Source: JABSSA01 sp039960995
Lineage (GTDB): Bacteria > Pseudomonadota > Alphaproteobacteria > Rhodobacterales > Rhodobacteraceae
Reading direction: 5' to 3'
Assembly: GCA_039960995.1 (NCBI GenBank)
Contig: JBDVKF010000044.1
Span: 1-64,000, forward strand
DNA length: 64,000 nt
Shown: positions 27,085-35,584 of the stretch, piece after piece
Layout: every line of letters begins with the position of its first letter
Position numbering within the stretch: the stretch's first letter is position 1
The notes under the pieces: generated by a model
Databases searched by the model: none
What the model saw: only the letters and a program-made list of their open reading frames with translations
What the model was told of the DNA's origin: nothing
Translations under genes and position numbers: made by a program

Positions 27085-28084
27085 TTTGCATTCTTTTGCA
27101 AGCGTTGCAAATCTTGTCGACACGTTGCCAGAGGCGGACAGTGCCGCAGTAGATGCAGCACGTGCGCGTCAAAATAGTCTGACCAAACCGCCAGCGTCGT
27201 TAGGGCGACTAGAAGACTTGGCTGAATTCATGGCCAGTTGGCAGAAGGTTGAAAAGCCAACAATCGACAAGGCGCAAGCTGTTGTTTTTGCCGGAAATCA
27301 CGGTGTGTGCGGGAAGGGCGTCAATCCTTTCCCTCAGGAAGTGACGTTTCAAATGGTTGCGAATTTCGAAGCCGGGGGCGCGGCCATCAACCAGTTGTGC
27401 CGTGCATCGGGTGCCGAGCTTTCTGTTGTCGCATTGGATTTGGAAACCCCAACTCAAGACATATCCGAAGCTGCCGCCATGAGCGAAGCCGAAACATTGG
27501 ATGCGATGCAACGCGGTGCCGCCGCCGTTGATAAAGACGCGAAGGTTTTGGTCTTGGGTGAGATGGGGATCGGAAATTCGACGATTGCTGCCGCACTGGC
27601 CTGTGCTGGATTTGGTGGCGATGCCGACGGCTGGGTTGGACGTGGCACCGGATCAGATCAGGACGGTCAGGCGCTGAAGGCGCGGGTTGTTACGCAGGCC
27701 GTCGCACTGCACAGAAAGGCACAGGGGTTGCAAATGCTTGCCGCATTAGGTGGTCGCGAACAGGCCGCCATCTGTGGCGCTGTCTTGCAGGCGCGGGCTT
27801 TGTCGATACCAGTTCTTTTGGATGGGTATATATGCACAGCAGCTGTCGTGCCGTTGCATGATCTTGACCCTAAATTACTGGACCACTGCCTTGTCGGACA
27901 TAGCAGTGCAGAACCCGGTCATGCCCGTATGTTGAGTGAAATGAAAAAGACGCCAATTCTGTCATTAGGAATGGCCTTGGGTGAAGGCTCAGGGGCCGCG
28001 CTTGCCTTGGGGGTGCTGCGCGCCGCGTTGGAATGTCACAACGGGATGGCGACCTTTGCAGAGGCCGGAGTATCTGGCGGATGA
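27068..28084 (+). CDS. cobT: Nicotinate-nucleotide-dimethylbenzimidazole phosphoribosyltransferase CobT (CobU in Pseudomonas naming)
   Basis: 338 residues; makes alpha-ribazole phosphate from dimethylbenzimidazole. Motifs: NSLTKPPASLGRLEDLAE, VVFAGNHGVCGKGVNPFPQE, LGEMGIGNSTIAAAL, and the catalytic glutamate region HSSAEPGHARML. It must not be confused with the chelatase subunit also called CobT. It overlaps cobU at the start and the next gene by ATGA. Confidence 0.95.
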   Translation: MTILSDLHSFASVANLVDTLPEADSAAVDAARARQNSLTKPPASLGRLEDLAEFMASWQKVEKPTIDKAQAVVFAGNHGVCGKGVNPFPQEVTFQMVANFEAGGAAINQLCRASGAELSVVALDLETPTQDISEAAAMSEAETLDAMQRGAAAVDKDAKVLVLGEMGIGNSTIAAALACAGFGGDADGWVGRGTGSDQDGQALKARVVTQAVALHRKAQGLQMLAALGGREQAAICGAVLQARALSIPVLLDGYICTAAVVPLHDLDPKLLDHCLVGHSSAEPGHARMLSEMKKTPILSLGMALGEGSGAALALGVLRAALECHNGMATFAEAGVSGG

Positions 28085-28833
28085 CGGATGTTGCGGTGCG
28101 GATCAAAGAGCTTCGCGTTGCATTGATGTTTTTGACGCGCTTGCCTGCTGGAACATTGGATGCGCCAGTTCCAACCTTAAGTGAATGTAAATGGGCCTAT
28201 CCATTGGTCGGCGTGCCGGTCGGGTTTTTCGCATGGTTTTCCCACGTGGTTCTGCTTGGGATTGGCGCGCCGGATTCCATTGCGGCAATAGTTGTCCTTG
28301 GCGTTTTGGCGATGCTGACGGGCGCGCTGCATTTTGATGGTTTGGCGGATTTTGCCGATGGAATAGGTGGCGGCCGCGATACGCAACATTGCCTTGAAAT
28401 CATGCGTGACAGCCGCATCGGAAGCTATGGGGTACTTGCGCTTGTCATCGCCTGCGCGCTTTGGATATCGGCCGTTACAGACCTTGGCGTGCAAGCCAAC
28501 CTATGGGTTTTTGTGTCGATTTCTGTGACCAGCCGGTTCGCCATGGTGTCGTTGCTGCAAACCTTGCCAGCCGCACGATCTGAGGGTTTGGGATCGGCGG
28601 CCGGGTCGGGCCAATCTTCGGCTTTTGTCTTTGGCGCAATTATGAGTTTGGTTTTGATGCTGGCCTTGGGATTTGCAGGGGTCATCGCTTTGATTGTGAT
28701 GGCGATGGTCACATTCTTTGTGGGCTGGCGTGCGCTGAAACGGATCGGTGGGCAAACGGGGGATGTCCTGGGGGCTGCTCAGTTGCTGACCGAGGTTGCA
28801 GGATTGACGACAATGGCCATTTTGTTGTCGTAG
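28081..28833 (+). CDS. cobS: Adenosylcobinamide-GDP ribazoletransferase CobS (CobV)
   Basis: 250 residues, inner-membrane cobalamin synthase that joins adenosylcobinamide-GDP and alpha-ribazole. The diagnostic metal-binding motif GALHFDGLADFADGIGGG is near residues 80-97; RDSRIGSYG and about six hydrophobic segments follow. ATG 28081 overlaps the cobT stop as ATGA. Not the chelatase subunit of the same name. It is the last gene of the B12 block. Confidence 0.94.
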   Translation: MTDVAVRIKELRVALMFLTRLPAGTLDAPVPTLSECKWAYPLVGVPVGFFAWFSHVVLLGIGAPDSIAAIVVLGVLAMLTGALHFDGLADFADGIGGGRDTQHCLEIMRDSRIGSYGVLALVIACALWISAVTDLGVQANLWVFVSISVTSRFAMVSLLQTLPAARSEGLGSAAGSGQSSAFVFGAIMSLVLMLALGFAGVIALIVMAMVTFFVGWRALKRIGGQTGDVLGAAQLLTEVAGLTTMAILLS

Positions 28834-28953
28834 CGGTTAATTTCGCAAAAGAGCGTGAACAGCCCTTTTGCCACATCGCAGTGTGCTGTGGGATGTCGTG
28901 AGGTGCACCTATAAAAGGGCCTGCAATAATGGACGGGCAATAAAGGACCATGC

Positions 28954-29610
28954 ATGCTGCTTGAAGTTAAACAATTGACCAAGTTTTACCCCAGTATCGA
29001 CGGACCTATCGAGGTTTTGCGCGGGATCGATCTTCAATTGGCAGCGGGCGAGACACTGGCCCTGACCGGAGAATCCGGGTCCGGCAAAAGCACATTGCTG
29101 CATTTGGTTGGTGGGTTGGACACTGCTGACGGTGGGCAGATTACGTTGGCTGGACACGATGTATTGGACATGGATGATCGAAGCCGTGCAGAATTACGGC
29201 GCGCAGACGTTGGCGTGATTTTCCAACAGTTCAACCTGATTCCATCATTGAACGTGTCCGCGAACATCGCGTTCCAAGCCCGCCTTGCCGGGTCGTATGA
29301 CGTGTCGCGTTTGCAGACTTTGGCGGCGTCGCTTGGGTTGGACACCCATCTGGATAAATTCCCCGAGGCTTTGTCAGGCGGACAGCAACAACGTGTCGCC
29401 ATAGCAAGGACGCTCCTTGCGCGCCCGAAACTTATCCTTGCGGATGAACCGACCGGAAATTTGGACGAGGAAACCGCCGACGACGTGTTGGAACAAATGC
29501 TTGGATTGGTTGCCGAAACGGGTGCGGCGATGATGGTCGTCACTCATTCGGAAAAGGTCGCATCGCGCATGCAGCGGCGAGTGCGATTGAATAAAGGGCG
29601 CCTTTTGTGA
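28954..29610 (+). CDS. LolD/MacB-type ABC transporter ATP-binding protein
   Basis: 218 residues. Walker A GESGSGKSTLL, signature LSGGQQQRVAIAR, Walker B LILADEPTGNLDEET, and ARLA-type spacing place it in the LolD/MacB/AttE group, which power FtsX-fold permeases rather than substrate import. AAAGGA lies six bases before the ATG. It overlaps the permease as GTGA. First gene of a three- or four-gene unit with an AttH-like protein. Confidence 0.92.
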   Translation: MLLEVKQLTKFYPSIDGPIEVLRGIDLQLAAGETLALTGESGSGKSTLLHLVGGLDTADGGQITLAGHDVLDMDDRSRAELRRADVGVIFQQFNLIPSLNVSANIAFQARLAGSYDVSRLQTLAASLGLDTHLDKFPEALSGGQQQRVAIARTLLARPKLILADEPTGNLDEETADDVLEQMLGLVAETGAAMMVVTHSEKVASRMQRRVRLNKGRLL

Positions 29611-32006
29611 TCCGGGCCGGTTTCTCTGCGATCTTATCGCATTGGCGACGCAATTTATTGCAACTGTTTTCGCTTGTTTTTGGCCTAGCATTGGCGACGG
29701 CCCTTTGGTCCGGCGTGCAAGCCATCAACGCCGAAGCGCGCGCAAGTTACGATGCTGCCGCGACCACATTGGGTGAAGGTCAGTTCGATCAGGTTTTGCC
29801 GCGCTCAGGCAATACGATTTCGCAAGATCAATATATCGCGCTGCGACGAGCGGGATGGCAAGTGACACCGGTCTTGGATGGTGCGCTTGGCCCAATCATA
29901 CGCCAAGTGCGATTGCTTGGCTTTGATCCCCTCACAGCGCCAGCTGGATTGATGCCAACTGGACAAGGGGAAGGTCAAGATATTGTAGGGGTTTTGACGA
30001 CACGATTTGTCTTTGTGAATCCAAACACGGTGGATTTGCTGCCGCATGATCTGTCGTTGCAAGTGATCATCAACGACGCTGTTGCACCGGGAGTGGCGAT
30101 CACGGATATTGGCGTCGCGCAACAATTGTTGGACAAACCTGCCCAGATTAACCGGTTGATCGTTGCGGAGTTTCAGCCGCTTAACATCTTGCCTTTGGAC
30201 GACATCGCGCCCGAACTGTTCGTTAAATCTGCCATTGATGGACAAGACGTGCACCGCTTGACGGACAGTTTCCATCTGAACTTGACCGCGTTTGGGTTGT
30301 TGAGCTTTGCAGTCGGGATTTTTATTGTTCAGGGGGTGATCGGTCTTGCATTTGAACAACGCCGAAGCTTGGTTCGGACATTGCGCGCGTTAGGTATGCC
30401 TTTACGTGTTCTTATTTGGCTGTTCGTCGGCGAACTGATCGCGTTTGCTTTTGTCTCTGGGGCCTTGGGCGTAGTCATGGGGTATTTGATTGCGGCTGTT
30501 TTGCTGCCTGATGTCGCTGCTACGCTGCGGGGGTTATACGGCACGGATGTTGTTGGGGCTCTGCAATTGCGACCCGACTGGTGGGTCTCTGGCTTTGCAA
30601 TCGCGTTTGGCGGAACGGCAATCGCTGCTGGTGGTGCGTTATGGAAAATTGCACGAATGCCCATTTTAGCAAGTGCACGACCGCGGGCATGGGCGGTCGA
30701 ATCCAGTAAGAACGCAGCCCTTTTGGCATTGGCTGCAATCGCCTTGCTTGCAACGGCGTTGGTGCTGGCGATCTGGGGGCGGGGATTGCTGGTTGGTTTT
30801 GTCCTGTTGGGATGTCTTTTGACGGGGGCGGCCTTGGCATTGCCCTACTTTTTGTTTGGCGTTGTGTCTTTGGGCAGGCGGTTCGCATGTGGGCCCATCT
30901 CGGAATGGTTTTGGGCGGACACACGTCAACAAGTGCCGGGATTAAGCTTGGCCTTGATGGCCCTGCTGCTGGCAACCGCCGCCAATGTTGGCGTTTCCAC
31001 AATGGTATCCAGTTTTCGTGAAACCTTTGTCGGATTTTTGGATCAACGCCTGGCCCCAGAATTGTTTGTAAGCGTCTCAAACGATGAACAGGCCAAGACA
31101 CTGGATGTATATCTGTCTGAATATGCCCGCGAAGTGTTGCCTGTCGTATCGACAGACATTCAGGTGGCAGACGTCCCAACCGCATTGTTCGGGGTCCGTG
31201 TTGTCCCGACCTATGAAGAAAACTGGCGGTTTTTGAAGGCGCAAGGTGATGTTTGGTCTTTGGTCAAGGCCGGTCAAGCGGCCATCATCAATGAACAACT
31301 TGCACTCCGGGCGGATTTATGGCCGGGCGACATGGTGCAAATCTTACCAAATCTCACTTTGCCGATTGCGGCCGTCGTTGCAGATTACGGAAATCCTCTT
31401 GGACAAGTGGTCATCAACGAGGCTCAATTCTTGCAACGGTTCCCGGATCAACGCGCACAACGGTTTGGCGTGCGCACGGATGACCCCGAAGGGTTAAGCC
31501 AGCGTTTGATAAATGACTTGTCTATCGAGGCCGCCAACATCGTCAATCAGGCGCAAATCAAAGCCTTTTCGCTGGGTGTTTTTGAGCGAACTTTCAAAGT
31601 CACGGGCGCTTTGAATATCCTGACATTGGCCGTCGCGGCTTTTGCTATTTTGATGAGCTTGCTGACCCTATCCGCGATGCGCATTCCGCAACTTGCTCCG
31701 GCTTGGGCGCTTGGAATGACACGCCGCGAGCTGGGACAACTTGAATTGATCCGGGCGGTTGTCTTGGCGGCGTTGACCACGATTTTGGCGTTGCCTTTGG
31801 GGCTGCTTTTGGCATGGGTTTTGTTGACGGTCGTGAATGTCGAAGCCTTTGGGTGGGAATTGCCGATGTTCTTGTTTCCGGCCCTTTACGTGCGTCTGGG
31901 GGTATTTGCATTGGTCGCAGCCGCTGTTGCCGCTATGATCCCAGCCCGCAGATTGGCCTATACGCCTCCGGGGACCTTATTGAAGGTGTTTGCGAATGAT
32001 CGGTAA
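29607..32006 (+). CDS. FtsX-like ABC transporter permease (AttFG-like fusion)
   Basis: 799 residues. Two FtsX/MacB-type permease halves in one chain: an N-terminal membrane helix (LFSLVFGLALATALW), a large periplasmic domain, three or more helices (about residues 230-360), central helices, a second periplasmic domain, and a final three-helix set near residues 660-785. GTG start at 29607 overlaps the ATPase stop. In AttEFGH/LolCDE-type systems such permeases move lipids or lipophilic molecules, or act mechanically. Substrate unknown. Confidence 0.9.
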   Translation: MIRAGFSAILSHWRRNLLQLFSLVFGLALATALWSGVQAINAEARASYDAAATTLGEGQFDQVLPRSGNTISQDQYIALRRAGWQVTPVLDGALGPIIRQVRLLGFDPLTAPAGLMPTGQGEGQDIVGVLTTRFVFVNPNTVDLLPHDLSLQVIINDAVAPGVAITDIGVAQQLLDKPAQINRLIVAEFQPLNILPLDDIAPELFVKSAIDGQDVHRLTDSFHLNLTAFGLLSFAVGIFIVQGVIGLAFEQRRSLVRTLRALGMPLRVLIWLFVGELIAFAFVSGALGVVMGYLIAAVLLPDVAATLRGLYGTDVVGALQLRPDWWVSGFAIAFGGTAIAAGGALWKIARMPILASARPRAWAVESSKNAALLALAAIALLATALVLAIWGRGLLVGFVLLGCLLTGAALALPYFLFGVVSLGRRFACGPISEWFWADTRQQVPGLSLALMALLLATAANVGVSTMVSSFRETFVGFLDQRLAPELFVSVSNDEQAKTLDVYLSEYAREVLPVVSTDIQVADVPTALFGVRVVPTYEENWRFLKAQGDVWSLVKAGQAAIINEQLALRADLWPGDMVQILPNLTLPIAAVVADYGNPLGQVVINEAQFLQRFPDQRAQRFGVRTDDPEGLSQRLINDLSIEAANIVNQAQIKAFSLGVFERTFKVTGALNILTLAVAAFAILMSLLTLSAMRIPQLAPAWALGMTRRELGQLELIRAVVLAALTTILALPLGLLLAWVLLTVVNVEAFGWELPMFLFPALYVRLGVFALVAAAVAAMIPARRLAYTPPGTLLKVFANDR

Positions 32007-33039
32007 ATCCATTGTTCTGATCCTATTTCTTTGGCCTGTGTCCGTGTTTGCCCAAGGATTTGCGGGATTGGGCACCGCAGCGGAAGAATTTGCGCAACCA
32101 CATCAAGGGTATCAATTCGAATTTCCGCAAGATCACGGCGCACATCCCGATTTTCGCATAGAATGGTGGTACTTGACGGCTAACCTGACAAGTGAGGACG
32201 GGACGCAATACGGCGCGCAATGGACGTTGTTTCGATCCGCGCTTGCGCCAGAAACCAAGGAAGGTTGGCAAGACCCGCAGGTTTGGTTTGCACATGCCGC
32301 AATAACGACTCCGGACATGCATTTTGTAACAGAGCGGTTTGCGCGCGGTGGCATCGGTCAAGCGGGGGTCACCGCAAGTCCCTTCAATGCTTGGATTGAC
32401 GAGTGGCAGATGTCAGGGGCGTTCGAAGGGCAAATGACAGTGTCTGCAACAGGCCCTGATTTTGGATACGCATTCGATCTGACGGCAACTGGTCCGATGA
32501 TCTTTCACGGGGACGCGGGATTTTCGGTCAAATCCGCAGAGGGGCAAGCAAGCTATTATTATTCTCAGCCGTTTTTTGATGTTACGGGACTGCTGCAATT
32601 GCCCGACGGGGACGTCCCAGTTTCAGGTCAGGCTTGGCTGGATCGGGAATGGTCTTCGCAACCTTTGTCTGACAATCAAACGGGGTGGGATTGGTTTTCG
32701 CTGTCATTTGACACGGGCGATAAACTGATGGGGTTTCGTCTGCGCCAAAGTGACGGTGAAACGTTTAATTCGGCCACATGGATATCACCCACAGGTCAAA
32801 CGACATCCTATACAGACGGTGTTTTCAGTGCAGACCCGATCAACGTTGCGGATGTGAAGGGCAAAGAAATGCCGGTGTCTTGGCATGTGCGATTGCCAGC
32901 AAAAGGGGTAGATGTGACGGTTGAGGCTCAGAACAACGACTCTTGGATGGATGTCTCATTGCCGTATTGGGAAGGGCCAGTGGGCATCCAAGGCAGCCAC
33001 ACAGGTCAAGGATATCTGGAGATGACTGGATATGAGTGA
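31996..33039 (+). CDS. AttH-like lipocalin-domain protein (carotenoid 1,2-hydratase family)
   Basis: 347 residues with a signal peptide (IVLILFLWPVSVFAQG, cleavage near residue 19) and the CrtC/AttH double-lipocalin signatures DFRIEWWYLTANL near residue 51 and AWLDREWSSQPL near residue 212. Secreted to the periplasm. ATG 31996 lies inside the permease end (11-base overlap); a TTG two codons earlier is less likely. Next to an ABC ATPase and FtsX permease it matches the AttEFGH layout; CrtC-type hydratase activity is less likely because no carotenoid genes are nearby. Confidence 0.88.
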   Translation: MIGKSIVLILFLWPVSVFAQGFAGLGTAAEEFAQPHQGYQFEFPQDHGAHPDFRIEWWYLTANLTSEDGTQYGAQWTLFRSALAPETKEGWQDPQVWFAHAAITTPDMHFVTERFARGGIGQAGVTASPFNAWIDEWQMSGAFEGQMTVSATGPDFGYAFDLTATGPMIFHGDAGFSVKSAEGQASYYYSQPFFDVTGLLQLPDGDVPVSGQAWLDREWSSQPLSDNQTGWDWFSLSFDTGDKLMGFRLRQSDGETFNSATWISPTGQTTSYTDGVFSADPINVADVKGKEMPVSWHVRLPAKGVDVTVEAQNNDSWMDVSLPYWEGPVGIQGSHTGQGYLEMTGYE

Positions 33040-33586
33040 TTTGAACGATCTGAGTGAATTTTATGATTTGGCGTGGAAGCAGTTAGAAAACGCGATGAAG
33101 ACGCGCGATTTGGGGTCTCGTCAGGTCGCGCTTGCGACTGTATCGAAGGACGGGCACCCTGAGGTCCGAACTGTCGTGTTGCGAGATGTATCCCGCGCGT
33201 CTTCCATCCTGCGTGTGAATACAGATGTCGTATCGGCCAAGGTCACATCGCTTGGCGCGTGCCCATATGCGGAACTACTTTATTGGAACGCTAAAACAGT
33301 TTTGCAATTGCGCCTCAAAGCACGTGTTGAGATTGTACGTGGGGATGAAACAGCTTCGATTTGGCCGTCCATTCCAAAGGAATCTCGGAGCAACTATGGG
33401 TCCAATCCCGAGACGGGAACGCCAATTGCGATTGTCTTTGACTATGAAAAACTCGGTCTTGCGTAGAATTTTGCGATTCTGACGTTTCACGTGGATGATA
33501 TCGACGTTGTTGAACTGGGTGACCGTCATCGCCGCGCGCATTTTAGCAGGAATTCCGATTGGGCGGGGCAATGGTTGGTGCCTTAG
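33032..33586 (+). pseudogene. Pyridoxamine 5'-phosphate oxidase family gene interrupted by an in-frame TAG
   Basis: The frame starts at an ATG overlapping the AttH-like gene by 8 bases and stops at TAG 33464-33466 after 144 codons, with PNPOx-family features (VALATVSKDGHPEVRTVVLR, IPKESRSNYG, TGTPI). The same frame goes on after the stop with NFAILTFHVDDIDVVELGDR and ends WAGQWLVP then TAG at 33584-33586, which is the normal C-terminus of this family. So a full-length gene of about 184 codons is split by one stop codon. It may be a recent pseudogene, a sequencing error, or (less likely) read-through; a truncated product 33032-33466 lacks the C-terminal strand. Confidence 0.8.
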
Positions 33587-33829
33587 ACGATTGCCGAAAT
33601 ACTGTTGTCGGACGAAGATTATGGAACTGATGAGGCGACGGCTGTTGATCAGGTCTTCCTTGTGTTCAACCTGATTGGTCAACTCTGTCAGAGCGGAGGT
33701 TCGCGCAGCCGCAGCGATAGTTCGGTCTTATGTTTCAAACGCACCAAAGTGTGAGCGATGATTAAGCAGCTGTTTCTGCTTGCACTTTTAATGCACGATT
33801 CAGGCCGCTTTTTCCGATGTATTCGCGCT

Positions 33830-34246
33830 TTAGTCAGCGCCGATAAAATAGGTTCGCTTCCAGAAGATCACGGCCAAGAAGAGCAAGCTGATTAGGTTGG
33901 GTACTAGAATTTGCACAAGACCAAGTTGGTCGCTCAAAGTGAGCAAAGCGACAATCCCATTAAAGATAAACAACCCAATGTAGAAGAACGCCCATCTGAC
34001 ACCCCAACTTCTTCTGTTCCAAACCGCGTATAAGAAGACTGAAGGCCCTATGAAGTCCAAAAACAGGACCACCAATAATGCGGAAATGCCAAATACGAGA
34101 GTGCCTAAAACCGGCAAGCCGTTTTCCATCAGATTAGGCAAGTTCATCGCCGATCCAACGGCCCACACGACCATCACAACTGATAGAATCTTGAGTACAA
34201 TCGGGATGGGCCTCCAGCCCGATTGCCGTGAGACATCTGCATTCAT
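33830..34246 (-). CDS. Small integral membrane protein of unknown function
   Basis: 138 residues with four hydrophobic segments (roughly residues 14-33, 42-66, 80-100, 108-128). No family recognised. ATG 34246 overlaps the SRPBCC gene stop as ATGA, so it is the third gene of the ArsR-SRPBCC unit. In related units a DoxX- or DUF-type membrane protein occupies this place. Confidence 0.72.
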   Translation of the reverse strand: MNADVSRQSGWRPIPIVLKILSVVMVVWAVGSAMNLPNLMENGLPVLGTLVFGISALLVVLFLDFIGPSVFLYAVWNRRSWGVRWAFFYIGLFIFNGIVALLTLSDQLGLVQILVPNLISLLFLAVIFWKRTYFIGAD

Positions 34247-34728
34247 TTGGTCTTTCCCATAAATGCCGCGAGTTTGTCGAAGGTCTGATTCCATCCATCT
34301 TCACCTGCTGACCCCTCTGGTACGCCAAAGTGGACCATCGTCATCATGGTCTTACCATCAGTTTCGCTCAGTTCGACTATGACTTCGGTAATATCTGGGT
34401 GTCCGGCAGGCATGCCCATGCTTTCTGGCGATATGATCGTCCCATGTTCGTCGCATATGCTTTCAGTGTAAACGAGGCGGGTCGGGCTCTTGATCTCTTT
34501 GTAGATACCTATGAACCACATCGACATTGTGCGTTCCGGCGATTTCATTTCCATGCAGATTTTGCGCGTCCCGCCCACGGTAACATCCATTTCTGCTGTG
34601 GGAACTGACATCCCCATCGGACCGTACCATTGTTTAAATAGTTGAGGGTCTGTCCACATATTCCAGACCTCTTCAATCGGAGCATCAAATTCGCGCTGTA
34701 TCTTTACCCAATTTTGCTGATCACTCAT
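34243..34728 (-). CDS. SRPBCC (AHSA1-like) domain protein
   Basis: 161 residues, a START/Bet v1-fold ligand-binding protein: starts VKIQREFDAPIEEVWNMWTDP and ends with VHFGVPEGSAGEDGWNQTFDKLAAFM, both typical of activator-of-Hsp90-like proteins. These are often paired with an ArsR regulator, as here (8-base overlap). The ligand is not predictable. Confidence 0.9.
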   Translation of the reverse strand: MSDQQNWVKIQREFDAPIEEVWNMWTDPQLFKQWYGPMGMSVPTAEMDVTVGGTRKICMEMKSPERTMSMWFIGIYKEIKSPTRLVYTESICDEHGTIISPESMGMPAGHPDITEVIVELSETDGKTMMTMVHFGVPEGSAGEDGWNQTFDKLAAFMGKTK

Positions 34729-35077
34729 TTTTAGGTTCCTTCATAGCTAAGAGAACTTTGACCATTGCATCAAAACGTACGTCCCAGATGTGGCGATATT
34801 GGTCGGTCCAGTCGGAAACCGCCTGAAGAGGTTCTGTATTCAACGTGCATGGTCGAAACTGTGCGTCCCGCCCTCGTGTAACGAGCCCGGCTTTTTCGAG
34901 AACGCGAATATGTTTCGAAATCGCGGGTAGGGTCATATTGAACGGTTCGGCCAAGGTGTTGACCGTTGCCTCGCCCTGCGCCAGATGCGCAAGGATCGCT
35001 CTGCGGGTTGGGTTGGCCAAGGCAGCAAAGGCCATGTCAAGCTGACTGGTTCTGTCCATGACCACGTAATATACCAT
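34721..35077 (-). CDS. ArsR-family HTH transcriptional regulator
   Basis: 118 residues with a winged-helix domain: FAALANPTRRAILAHLAQGEA, NMTLPAISKHIRVLEKAGLV, then a short C-terminal helix. It lacks metal-binding cysteines, fitting the subgroup that is paired with SRPBCC proteins. Two ATGs are possible (35077 and 35059) and neither has a clear ribosome binding site; the first is listed. AT-rich sequence with a TTAATTAA core just upstream may hold its own operator. Confidence 0.88.
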   Translation of the reverse strand: MVYYVVMDRTSQLDMAFAALANPTRRAILAHLAQGEATVNTLAEPFNMTLPAISKHIRVLEKAGLVTRGRDAQFRPCTLNTEPLQAVSDWTDQYRHIWDVRFDAMVKVLLAMKEPKNE

Positions 35078-35245
35078 GTGGTTAATTAAACAAGGGGTTT
35101 AATAATGGGATCAATTGACCCTGAGAATCTAGAAGTGGTCGCGTTGGAGAACGCTTGAAACCGGTTTCGTACTTTGCCCGATGCCCTTCAAGCGCGGAAA
35201 ATGACCACCTGCGACCTCCTCCGAACATTCTTTGATGAGTTCCAC

Positions 35246-35274
35246 TTGACGCCCATATTGGTATCAAATAGTAC
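35246..35274 (+). promoter_or_regulatory. Putative promoter of tRNA-Gly
   Basis: TTGACG at 35246-35251 and TAGTAC at 35269-35274 with a 17-base spacer. Transcription would begin a few bases before the tRNA at 35288. The -35 box is good, the -10 box weak. Confidence 0.45.
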
Positions 35275-35287
35275 CTCATGTCACTGG

Positions 35288-35361
35288 GCGGGCGTTGTGT
35301 AGTGGTAAGACCTTAGCCTTCCAAGCTAATGACGCGAGTTCGATTCTCGCCGCCCGCTCCA
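35288..35361 (+). tRNA. tRNA-Gly (anticodon TCC)
   Basis: The cloverleaf folds well: acceptor GCGGGCG with CGCCCGC, D arm containing AGTGGTA, anticodon stem TTAGC/GCTAA around loop CTTCCAA (anticodon TCC), T arm GCGAG-TTCGATT-CTCGC, discriminator T and encoded CCA. Length 74 with CCA. No integrase or duplicated 3' end is seen nearby. Confidence 0.95.
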
Positions 35362-35584
35362 GAAATTTTCTTCTACGTTCACTCTACTGTTTCGGCATTC
35401 TTGATGGTGGGCCGTTGTGAATACGACTTCAATACGCGTTTTCGCGATGATGGTGATGCATGCGGAATTGATGTGTCGCGTCGAGCCTCATCAAATCAAT
35501 GTTTATTTCCCCGATCCGCATGGCACCTGCGCTTGACCTTGTGCGAGCGATGGTAAAAACAGTGGCCGGTCTTAAGGAGTGAAC

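Noticed and set aside
35288..35361. tRNA-Gly as an integration site of a genomic island
   Set aside because: No integrase, no direct repeat of the tRNA 3' end and no change to mobile-type genes on either side.
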